A DNA stretch of 64,000 nucleotides, taken from assembly GCA_025924315.1 (NCBI GenBank), contig JAICIO010000004.1, positions 1-64,000 of the forward strand. Reading direction: 5' to 3'. The first letter of the stretch is position 1. Every line of letters starts with the position of its first letter. The stretch is from Phycisphaerae bacterium (GTDB lineage: Bacteria; Planctomycetota; Phycisphaerae; Tepidisphaerales; Tepidisphaeraceae). Made by a program: the position numbers and the translations under genes. Under the pieces are notes generated by a model, which saw only the letters and a list, made by a program, of their open reading frames with translations, was not told the DNA's origin and searched no databases. Shown one piece after another: positions 45,808-53,023 of the stretch.

Positions 45808-47238
45808 ATGGATCCGCTCCATCTGATCACCCGTCGCCACCTGTTCAAGAACTGCGCCGTCGGCGTCGGCTCTCTCGCTCTCGCGTCGCTCCTCGCCGAG
45901 TCCGGCTTCGCTGCGCCCGGCCCTTCCACCCAGAAGATCCCCGCGCTTCAGTACCCGCAGAAGGCGAAGAACGTCATCTACCTCTTCATGGCCGGCGGAC
46001 CCAGCCAGCTCGAGCTCTTCGACTACAAACCGAAACTCAACGAACTGAACGGCAAGCCGATCCCCGATTCGTATCTCGCCGGCAAACGCTTCGCCTTCAT
46101 GGACAGCAGCTTCAAACAGCGGACGACGCTGCTCGGCTCGCGGCGTAAGTTCGAGCGGTTCGGCAAGAGCGGCACGTACATTTCCGAATCGATCCCGCAT
46201 ATTGCAAAAATAGTAGATGACATCGCCATCGTGAAAACTGTCTCGACCGACGTCTTCAATCACGCGCCCGCGATTCTGTTTATGAACAGCGGATCGTCGC
46301 AATTCGGCCGGCCGAGCATGGGCGCGTGGGTGAGCTATGGCATCGGTTCGGAATGCAAGAATCTCCCCAGTTTCGTGGTGATGCTCTCCGGCCCCCGCGG
46401 TCCGCGCGGCGGGGCGGTGAACTGGGGTTCCGGTTTTCTGCCGACCACACACCAGGGCGTGCCATTCCGCGCCAGCGGCGATCCGATCGTAGATATTTCC
46501 AGCCCCATGGGGATCAGCGATCATCACCAGCGCGATTCGCTAGACGCCATCAACGCGCTCAATGCCAAGCGCCTGCAAGAGACGGGCGACGCGGAGATCC
46601 AGACGCGCATCAGCCAGTACGAGATGGCCTATCGCATGCAAACCAGTGCGCCGGAGCTGACGGATCTTTCCGGTGAGACGAAAGAATCGCTCGAACTGTA
46701 CGGCGTCGATCCCACCAAGCCGAGCTTCGCCAAGAATTGCCTGCTCGCTCGCCGCCTCGTCGAGCGCGGCGTGCGCTTCGTGCAGCTCTATCACACCAAT
46801 TGGGATAGCCACGGCGGGCCGGGCGAAACCTTGGAAAAAGATTTCGAAGCCCGCTGCAAAGAAGTCGATCAAGCCTCCGCGGCGTTGGTGATGGATCTCA
46901 AGCAGCGGGGGTTGCTGAAAGACACCCTCGTGATCTGGGGTGGCGAGTTCGGCCGCACACCGATGGGCGAAAATCGCACCAGCACCGGCCGCAATCACCA
47001 CATCGACTCCGCCACGATGTGGTTCGCCGGCGGAGGCGTAAAATCCGGCATCACCGTCGGCGAAACCGACGAGCTCGGCTTCAACGCGGTCGAGGACGGC
47101 TGCCACGTCCACGACATCCACGCAACGATCCTGCATCTGCTCGGCCTCGAGCACACAAAGCTCACCTTCCGCTTCCAGGGCCGCGACTTCCGACTCACCG
47201 ACGTGAAGGGGCGGCTGATCGACAAACTACTGGCGTGA
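45808..47238 (+). CDS. DUF1501 (sulfatase-like fold) exported protein
   Basis: A 476-residue protein of the DUF1501 family, with an alkaline-phosphatase/sulfatase-like fold. The N-terminus LITRRHLFKNCAVGVGSLAL carries a twin-arginine export signal. Family landmarks are KAKNVIYLFMAGGPSQLELF, then KFERFGKSGTYISESIPHIA, HAPAILFMNSGSSQFGRPSM, FVQLYHTNWDSHGG and VIWGGEFGRTPMGEN followed by RNHHIDSATMWFAGGG. AAGGA lies just upstream of ATG 45808; the longer frame upstream is translated from the hairpin repeat. It pairs with the PSCyt1/PSD1 gene just before it. In planctomycetes this pair is common and often multicopy, with a suggested role in polymer breakdown, but the reaction is unproven. Confidence 0.94.
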   Translation: MDPLHLITRRHLFKNCAVGVGSLALASLLAESGFAAPGPSTQKIPALQYPQKAKNVIYLFMAGGPSQLELFDYKPKLNELNGKPIPDSYLAGKRFAFMDSSFKQRTTLLGSRRKFERFGKSGTYISESIPHIAKIVDDIAIVKTVSTDVFNHAPAILFMNSGSSQFGRPSMGAWVSYGIGSECKNLPSFVVMLSGPRGPRGGAVNWGSGFLPTTHQGVPFRASGDPIVDISSPMGISDHHQRDSLDAINALNAKRLQETGDAEIQTRISQYEMAYRMQTSAPELTDLSGETKESLELYGVDPTKPSFAKNCLLARRLVERGVRFVQLYHTNWDSHGGPGETLEKDFEARCKEVDQASAALVMDLKQRGLLKDTLVIWGGEFGRTPMGENRTSTGRNHHIDSATMWFAGGGVKSGITVGETDELGFNAVEDGCHVHDIHATILHLLGLEHTKLTFRFQGRDFRLTDVKGRLIDKLLA

Positions 47239-47240
47239 AT

Positions 47241-47330
47241 CCGCAACCCGCGGAGCTGCGCTCTGCCGCTAACTAAGGGAGACGGTTCCGATATTTAGCG
47301 GCGGAGCGCAGCTCCGCGGGTTCCGGTTGC
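47241..47330. repeat. Intergenic hairpin, AACCCGCGGAGCTGCGCTC type
   Basis: The left arm 47245-47272 (AACCCGCGGAGCTGCGCTCT and on) pairs with 47295-47322 with one mismatch. It starts within three bases of the DUF1501 stop codon. Confidence 0.85.
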
Positions 47331-47352
47331 CCAACCCCGAAGAAAAGCGATC

Positions 47353-48639
47353 ATGATTTCTATGCTGAAGCGATTTGCTCTCGTTCTCTGTTTCCTCACA
47401 ACGACCCTCACGACAAACGCGGAAATCTCCAAGGCCGACAAGATCTTCATGAAGCGCGGGCTCGTCATTCACGCGCTCTGCTTTCCTGACAACGTGCTGC
47501 ATCTGAAAACGCTGACCGATTGCGGCTTCACCGGCGTGACCTGGCCGGGCAAATCGAACATGAAGCAGCTCGGCCCGCCGCCGGGGATTCCGTGGTCGAA
47601 GTGGATGATGGGCGACGACGATCGCGATGTGACCGATGAGGAGAAGCCGTATGCGCCGAACATCGTCGCCTTTCAGTTTCACGACGAGCAGAACCTGAAC
47701 GACGACAAAACGCTCGCGATCGCGAAGAAATGGTTCGAAGACATGCGGCCGAGATGCCCGGACGTCATCCTCTACACCAATCAGTACGGCGGATTGCTCA
47801 CCGACCCGAACATGCAGCGTTACATCCAAACCTGCAAGCCCGACATGCTCTCGTTCGACACCTACCCGATCTGGGAAACGCAGGATAACTGGCGATCGTA
47901 CTTCGGCGATCTGCAGCGTTATCGCGCGTTCTCCGCGGGCTCCGGCATTCCGTTCGGTTGCTGGATGCAGACCTTTCACGGCGAGAATAAGTATCGCGAT
48001 CCGAGCGAGTCCGAACTGCGACTCGACATCTTCGGCGCCTGGACCTTCGGCGCGAAGATGCAGCAGGCGTTCACCTACAATGCCGGTTCGAGTTGCCTCT
48101 TCAAGAAAACATTCAACGGCTCCGGCGATACGCAGCTCGCGCCCGCATATGACTGGCTGAAGAGAATCCTCCACGAATCGAAGATGCTCTCACCGTATCT
48201 CGTGAAACTCCGCTGCACCGATGCGCGATGGCTTCAGGGCAAAGGCAGTGAATTGCCGTGGGGCGTCGCGCCGTGGCAGTACGACAAAGATCTGCCCCAA
48301 CTTCGCGGGATCACGGTGACTAACGCCAGCCAGAAGAACGGCGGACAGCAGGGCGACGTCGCCCTCGGATTCTTCAAACCGCTGGAAGAAGACAAGAACG
48401 AGCGCTGGATCATGGTGACGAATGCGCTGGTCGATAAAACCGCGGCGTCGAACCTGTGCGCCCAAAAAATCACGTTAAATCTTGTGCTCGAGAACGGCGC
48501 AAAGGTCGAAATCGTCGATCGTCAGACCGGCAAGCTTGAAGTCCCAAAGATGAAAAAAGTCGGCGAGGCGGACCGCAACCTACTCGAGCTCGATCTGCCC
48601 GGCGGGACGGGCGATCTCCTGTGCATCACGCAACCGTAA
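47353..48639 (+). CDS. Secreted TIM-barrel-like protein, possible glycoside hydrolase
   Basis: A 428-residue exported protein that I cannot assign to a named family. A signal peptide (MLKRFALVLCFLTTTLTTNA) precedes a domain with alternating strands and helices: MKRGLVIHALCFPDNVLHLK, CGFTGVTWPG, NIVAFQFHDEQNLNDDK, DVILYTNQYGG, CKPDMLSFDTYPIWETQ and the late WMQTFHG and RLDIFGAWTFGAKMQQAFTY. The acidic residues in FHDEQN and SFDTYP sit where catalytic acids lie in GH-A-clan barrels, so a glycosidase is possible. About 130 C-terminal residues form a beta-sandwich-like region with DRQTGKLEVPKM. It follows the DUF1501 gene beyond a hairpin and may or may not share its transcript. Confidence 0.72.
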   Translation: MISMLKRFALVLCFLTTTLTTNAEISKADKIFMKRGLVIHALCFPDNVLHLKTLTDCGFTGVTWPGKSNMKQLGPPPGIPWSKWMMGDDDRDVTDEEKPYAPNIVAFQFHDEQNLNDDKTLAIAKKWFEDMRPRCPDVILYTNQYGGLLTDPNMQRYIQTCKPDMLSFDTYPIWETQDNWRSYFGDLQRYRAFSAGSGIPFGCWMQTFHGENKYRDPSESELRLDIFGAWTFGAKMQQAFTYNAGSSCLFKKTFNGSGDTQLAPAYDWLKRILHESKMLSPYLVKLRCTDARWLQGKGSELPWGVAPWQYDKDLPQLRGITVTNASQKNGGQQGDVALGFFKPLEEDKNERWIMVTNALVDKTAASNLCAQKITLNLVLENGAKVEIVDRQTGKLEVPKMKKVGEADRNLLELDLPGGTGDLLCITQP

Positions 48640-48660
48640 GACCTCGTGTCCCGTTTGTGT

Positions 48661-48773
48661 TTCTTTGGTGGCACCGACATTCTTGTCGGTGATCGGACGC
48701 GGTAACCAGCGTCCGAATATGCGTCGATGAGTACATCACCGCATCACAGACAAGAATGTCTGTGCCACCGAAG
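48661..48773. repeat. Intergenic hairpin, TGGCAC(C/A)GACATTCTTGTC type
   Basis: The left arm from 48661 (TTCTTTGGTGGCACCGACAT and on) and the right arm ending 48773 (GACAAGAATGTCTGTGCCAC and on) pair imperfectly, each with a small internal palindrome around ACATTCTTGT or ACAAGAATGT. It lies between two convergent genes. Confidence 0.75.
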
Positions 48774-48788
48774 CGGTTTGCGACCAGA

Positions 48789-49574
48789 TTACCCGGGCGT
48801 TTTTCGCGTTGGCTCCAGCAACTGCGCAAGCCGCGGATTGTCAGGCATGCGATCCGCCGGCAATCGTCGCGCCGCGTCCGTGCTCGCGAAGCGATACGGT
48901 CCCCACGCGCGGCAATACTGGTTCTGCATCAGGTATCGTCGTCGCGAAGATCGATTCACCGATCCGCGGTGCCACAGCTGGTGATTGAAAAGATACACGT
49001 CGCCGGCCTTGCACAGGATCGGAACCGGTCCGCGGCCTTCGAACTCCGGCCGCTCGACCTTCGGCACGTCACGCCCTGAATAGTGACTGCGCGGCACAAC
49101 TTCCGTCGGACCATTCTCCGGCGAATCGATGTCCGACAGCGCGATCTGAAAACTGAACCAGAACACCGGCAGCTTGATTCGCGCATCGTGCCGCGGAATG
49201 TCGTCCGGCAGCGGAAACTCGAGCAGATCGTCCACATGCCACATGCTGATACCGGTGTTCGTATCGGACCGGATCACGTTCTGCCCGCAGAACGCGACGT
49301 TCTTCCCGAGCACCGCCTTGGCCAACCTGATCAGCGGCTCATGCACCAGCAATTCCGCGAACGCTGGATGCAACGCCTGAGTTGAGCGCAGCACATTCGT
49401 CTTCAAGATCGGGGTGATAAACGTCGACTCGAGCGATGGATCATCTAGAAATCGATCCGCCAACTCGCGAAGCGTCTTCACTTCGTCGCCGCTCAAAACA
49501 TTACGAACGATCGCAAACCCTTCGCGATAAAACTCAGCGAGGATTTGCTGTTGCTCATCAGTTGCGAGCTTCAT
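48789..49574 (-). CDS. Phytanoyl-CoA dioxygenase (PhyH) family protein
   Basis: A 261-residue Fe(II)/2-oxoglutarate-dependent oxygenase-like protein. MKLATDEQQQILAEFYREGF and VLSGDEVKTLRELADRFLDD open the family fold. The metal triad is seen as WHVDDLLEFPLPD (His and Asp) and the later YLFNHQLWHRGSVN His, with ARG/RSSRRRYLMQNQY supplying the 2-oxoglutarate-binding Arg. Its start ATG 49574 overlaps the stop of the upstream oxidoreductase by one base (TGATG), so the two are translationally coupled. The open frame extending upstream belongs to an overlapping frame of that gene. The pair may modify a sugar or lipid substrate; which one is not known. Confidence 0.9.
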   Translation of the reverse strand: MKLATDEQQQILAEFYREGFAIVRNVLSGDEVKTLRELADRFLDDPSLESTFITPILKTNVLRSTQALHPAFAELLVHEPLIRLAKAVLGKNVAFCGQNVIRSDTNTGISMWHVDDLLEFPLPDDIPRHDARIKLPVFWFSFQIALSDIDSPENGPTEVVPRSHYSGRDVPKVERPEFEGRGPVPILCKAGDVYLFNHQLWHRGSVNRSSRRRYLMQNQYCRAWGPYRFASTDAARRLPADRMPDNPRLAQLLEPTRKTPG

Positions 49575-50956
49575 CAATACTCTCGCTTTTTCTTCCCGGG
49601 TTCGGGCTTCGGATACATCCCATTCGCGTCCGCGAGAACCGGCGCCGGCGAACTCTCGGTCATCTTGTCGACATCCGGCGCGAAGACATGATCGGAGTTG
49701 AGCACCTGATCGAATGTCACTTCGTGTCCCGTGTGCGCGGCCATGCGACCCATGTTGCAGACGAGGCTCGCTTCGACGCCGCGTTTCAGCTCGCTGTACG
49801 GCTTGTCCTGTACGATCGCGTCGATCAAATCCTGCCATTCGTTCAGATACGGATTGCTCTGAACGGTCGATTGCCAGACCTGGTTTTCCTTTGTCTCGGC
49901 CAGCCCCTTGAAGATCGTCGACGGCGAGCCGCAATCTCCGCCGGGGGAACTGATGGCGCAGCCTTTCGTGCCATGAAGATGGCTCGAATAAATCTCTTGG
50001 GCGCCGTCCATACAGCGGCCGTCGAAGTTCAGCTTCGTTCCGTCGGCGAAGGTGTATTCGACGCCGTAGGAATCGAAGTTCTGATCGACGTACGGCGTGC
50101 CGTCGTCGGCAGTTTTGTAGTGGCGCCCGCCGACGGCTTGCGCTTTTACCGGCCACGCGTTTTTCATCCAGCAGAGGTGGTCGATGTGGTGAATGTAAAA
50201 ATCGTTGAAGCATCCGCCGCTCGCCCAGATGAAGCTGTGGAACCGGCGGATCTGGTAATCGAGCTCGCTGATATTCGCGGGCTTCGGCGTTGATCGAAAC
50301 GTCGCGGCCGGTCCGTGCATGCGATAGCCGCGCATGAGAATGATCTCGCCGATCGCGCCGTCGCCGATGCGCTTGCTCAATTCCTCAAGCGAGCGCGAGT
50401 GACGCGACATCAAACCGACCGCCACCTTCAGATTCTTCGACTGCGCCTCTTCGCCGAGCTTCAGCAGCTTGCGGCTGGAAGACCCGTCGGCGCTGAGCGG
50501 CTTCTCCATGAAGACGTTCAACCCTTTTTCGATCGCGTACCCGAAATGAACCCAACGAAACGCGAGCGGCGTGGCGAAGATCGCGACGTCGCCGGGCTTG
50601 AGACAATCCATTGCTTTCTTGTACGCGTCGAAGCCGATGAAGCGCCGCTCCGGCGGAACATCGACGCGGGGCGCGATTTCCTTGTTCCCGCTCAGCGCCG
50701 CGTACGAGTTGTCCTGCCGATCCTTGAACACATCCGCCATCGCGACGAGCTTGATCGTCGGGCCTTTCGCGTGAAGTGCATCGGAGGCGGCGCCGGTCCC
50801 GCGTCCACCACATCCGATCAGCGCGACTTGGATCGTCGAATTCTCCGCCGCATGCACCGTGGGGATCACAATCCCCGCCAAGGCCGAAGCCGCCGCGATC
50901 GCGCCCACGCGCTTGCCCAGTTCCCGTCGTGAAATGCCGTTGTTGTTCGAATCCAC
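49574..50956 (-). CDS. Gfo/Idh/MocA family oxidoreductase with Tat signal (second copy)
   Basis: A 460-residue exported NAD(P)-dependent oxidoreductase. The start is GTG 50956, six bases after AAGGAG, giving a Tat signal NGISRRELGKRVGAIAAASA. The Rossmann domain begins IQVALIGCGGRGTGAASDAL, then VAMADVFKDR, with GLNVFMEKPLSADG carrying the canonical EKP lysine. The C-terminal domain has ASGGCFNDFYIHHIDHLCWM, with the His ligand or catalytic residue pair HHIDH, and SSHLHGTKGCAI. It resembles GFO-IDH-MocA members that act on glycosides in planctomycetes. It differs from the copy at 2258-3457 by having the complete EKP motif. It is coupled to the PhyH gene downstream and follows the ribokinase gene beyond a hairpin. 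Confidence 0.92.
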   Translation of the reverse strand: MDSNNNGISRRELGKRVGAIAAASALAGIVIPTVHAAENSTIQVALIGCGGRGTGAASDALHAKGPTIKLVAMADVFKDRQDNSYAALSGNKEIAPRVDVPPERRFIGFDAYKKAMDCLKPGDVAIFATPLAFRWVHFGYAIEKGLNVFMEKPLSADGSSSRKLLKLGEEAQSKNLKVAVGLMSRHSRSLEELSKRIGDGAIGEIILMRGYRMHGPAATFRSTPKPANISELDYQIRRFHSFIWASGGCFNDFYIHHIDHLCWMKNAWPVKAQAVGGRHYKTADDGTPYVDQNFDSYGVEYTFADGTKLNFDGRCMDGAQEIYSSHLHGTKGCAISSPGGDCGSPSTIFKGLAETKENQVWQSTVQSNPYLNEWQDLIDAIVQDKPYSELKRGVEASLVCNMGRMAAHTGHEVTFDQVLNSDHVFAPDVDKMTESSPAPVLADANGMYPKPEPGKKKREY

Positions 50957-50991
50957 CAAGATCTCCTTGTGTCTTAGGTCACGTGGATCTT

Positions 50992-51065
50992 GTAGGGTCC
51001 GCGTAAGCGGACCGGGTATTCGCTTTTTCGAACTCAAAAACCCGGCCCGCTGACCCGGACCCTAC
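50992..51065. repeat. Intergenic hairpin, GTAGGGTCCGC family (copy 3)
   Basis: GTAGGGTCCGCGTAAGCGGACCG on the left and a slightly diverged right arm ending GGACCCTAC at 51065. It lies between the ribokinase and oxidoreductase genes on the same strand. Confidence 0.82.
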
Positions 51066-51071
51066 TCATCC

Positions 51072-52004
51072 TTATCCGTAATATTTCTTCCACATCGCTT
51101 CGATCTCGTCGCGGCGGCCCATCGCGGGGATGGATCCTAGTTTCGTGCAGGCGATCGCGCCGGCGCAATTCGCGAGTTGTACGGCTGTCGTCAGCGGCGT
51201 CTTCGCCGCGAGCGCCACGGCCAACGCGGCGTTGAACGCGTCGCCGGCGCCGGTCGAGTCAATCACTTCTACGCGCACCGGCGGGACGTGTTGTTGACCT
51301 TCGTCGTTCAGAATCATCGCGCCGCGCTCGCCGAGTGTGACGATGAGCGTGTTCACCCCGCGGGATCGCACCTTCCGCGCGAGTTCGGCATCGTCTTCTT
51401 TCGAGTCCGGCGAGAGGCCGAGCATCACGCGGAGCTCTGATTCGTTTGGCGTGACGATATCGCAATCGCGCAGAACTTCACCAGGCAACACAACCGCCGG
51501 CGCTGGATTCAGGATCGTGAGCTTGCCATGCTTGCGACCGAGCTGCATCGCTTGGGCGGCGGCTTCCACTGGATTCTCCAGCATCGTCAGCACGACGTCG
51601 CTCGCCGCGATCTGCGGTTCGAACCGATCGACAAACGCCGCGTTCATCCGCGACAGCGCCGCCAGATCTGTGATGCACGCACTTCGGCCCGCGGGATCGA
51701 GCAGGCCGAAGCCCACCGACGTTTTCGCGCCCGGCATGACGCAAATCCCTTCGCGATCAATTCCTTCCGCCTTCGCGAGGTCGAGTGCAAGCTGCGCGAA
51801 ATGATCTTCACCGACCGCGGTCACGAAATGCGTTCGCGCGCCCATCCGCGCCACGCCCGCGGCCTGGTTGCCGCCTTTTCCGCCCGGGCCGAGATAAAAA
51901 TCCCGCCCGAGGAGCGTCTCGCCCCATATCGGCAGTCGATCGGCGCGGATCAGGATGTCCACGCAGAAGGAGCCGACGACGGTGACGGTGGGTTTGTCGT
52001 TCAT
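51072..52004 (-). CDS. Ribokinase-like PfkB sugar kinase
   Basis: A cytosolic sugar kinase of about 310 residues. The PfkB signatures are present: GPGGKGGNQAAGVARMGA near the N-terminus and DSTGAGDAFNAALAVALA with the catalytic Asp and anion hole near the C-terminus. ILNPAPAVVLPGEVLRDCD, TPNESELRVMLG and LIVTLGERGAMI are all ribokinase-like, suggesting ribose or a related sugar. The start ATG 52004 (MNDKPTVTVVGSFCVD) is preferred; an upstream in-frame start at 52013 adds three residues. It follows the NagB-like gene on the same strand with a hairpin between. The protein gives the region a sugar-phosphorylating step. Confidence 0.92.
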   Translation of the reverse strand: MNDKPTVTVVGSFCVDILIRADRLPIWGETLLGRDFYLGPGGKGGNQAAGVARMGARTHFVTAVGEDHFAQLALDLAKAEGIDREGICVMPGAKTSVGFGLLDPAGRSACITDLAALSRMNAAFVDRFEPQIAASDVVLTMLENPVEAAAQAMQLGRKHGKLTILNPAPAVVLPGEVLRDCDIVTPNESELRVMLGLSPDSKEDDAELARKVRSRGVNTLIVTLGERGAMILNDEGQQHVPPVRVEVIDSTGAGDAFNAALAVALAAKTPLTTAVQLANCAGAIACTKLGSIPAMGRRDEIEAMWKKYYG

Positions 52005-52020
52005 GACTAGCACGAAGTCA

Positions 52021-52100
52021 ATTTAGCCGCGCGGGCTTGCCCCGCGCGAGACGTCATTCGGCTCCGCGGCTTTCGCGCGGGGCAAGCCCCGCGGCTAAAT
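52021..52100. repeat. Intergenic hairpin, ATTTAGCCGCG(G/C)GGCTTGCCCCGCGCG type
   Basis: ATTTAGCCGCGCGGGCTTGC on the left and GCAAGCCCCGCGGCTAAAT on the right, ending at 52100. It lies between the NagB-like and ribokinase genes on the same strand, so it would be transcribed within a likely operon. Confidence 0.85.
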
Positions 52101-52117
52101 GGTTGTTCATCGATCGC

Positions 52118-53023
52118 TCATTGCGGATCGCGGCCGAACTTTGCATCGATCGGCGCAGCGCTCGCTTGATCGCACGCGACGCGCACGTTTGCGTGCCCGT
52201 GGCACAGCGTAATCGCGTAATCGGAATCACGCTGCGTTGTCAGTAGAAACACGCGGAGCATCCACTGTTTCCACGCGCCGCCATCGGTCAGCAGGTGAAT
52301 CGTCTTCGCGCGAAGAATGTCCGACATTCCGCACGTGATCGCCATCTGCGGAATGCCTTGCGTGTATCCACCGGTGGCACGCTGCGAGTGCGCGATGATT
52401 GTGTCGTCGAGCAGGCGCACGATGCGGGTCTTACCGTTCGCGAACTCGTCTTCGCTGATGCGCTGCCAGCGATTGTTCGGCGTTTCGTTGAAGGCGAGAT
52501 GGCCGCGATAGCCGAAGCCGGCGAAGGTCGCATCAACTCCGCCTGCTTGTTCTATAGTTGCGCTAAATGCATCGAGGTTGGATGGATCGGGAAAGATGAT
52601 CTGCTCGCGTGGCGGACGAAGGCTCGGCTCGATCAGATTGTAGAGGAATCGCTCTGCGTAGCCGCGGAGGCTGAACGGATGGTCCGTCGGGAGGGGGCGA
52701 CCTTGCCAGTCGAGCCATTCGTCCATGTGGAAGGCCCACACGTTCGCCCACGAAATGCGCCGTTCGTTCGTGAGCTTCGCCAGCAGCGGATATTGCGACT
52801 TCGGCCCGATTGGCAAAATCCATCGCGTCGGCTCATTGCGAGCGTTACGCGATTCGATCTCGCCCGCCATCATCTGCGCGAGATACTCGTAAAGCGCCTG
52901 CTTCGTCGGCAGAACCGTCAGCGGATAGCGCGCGACGCGCACGAGCTGATCGACGGGCATCGCGAGCATGGATTCGGTGACGTCACCGGCGCGGGCGGGG
53001 TATTTGAAGGTCGGATCGGGCAT
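52118..53023 (-). CDS. NagB-like (glucosamine-6-phosphate deaminase superfamily) protein with altered active site
   Basis: A 301-residue cytosolic protein of the NagB/RpiA fold. WANVWAFHMDEWLDWQGRPL corresponds to the FxMDEY region, with the catalytic Asp after Met, and DHPFSLRGYAERF to the HPxSY region. The second active-site segment reads FAGFGYRGHLAFNETP, where canonical enzymes have an Asp before GH (DGHIAFNE). That Asp is replaced by Arg while His and Glu are kept. The enzyme may therefore catalyse a different step, for example lactonase-like or isomerase-like chemistry, or be regulatory. The start ATG 53023 lies directly after the stop of the upstream glycosidase gene (TAGATG), so the two are translationally coupled. 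An amino-sugar role is inferred only from the fold. Confidence 0.86.
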   Translation of the reverse strand: MPDPTFKYPARAGDVTESMLAMPVDQLVRVARYPLTVLPTKQALYEYLAQMMAGEIESRNARNEPTRWILPIGPKSQYPLLAKLTNERRISWANVWAFHMDEWLDWQGRPLPTDHPFSLRGYAERFLYNLIEPSLRPPREQIIFPDPSNLDAFSATIEQAGGVDATFAGFGYRGHLAFNETPNNRWQRISEDEFANGKTRIVRLLDDTIIAHSQRATGGYTQGIPQMAITCGMSDILRAKTIHLLTDGGAWKQWMLRVFLLTTQRDSDYAITLCHGHANVRVACDQASAAPIDAKFGRDPQ

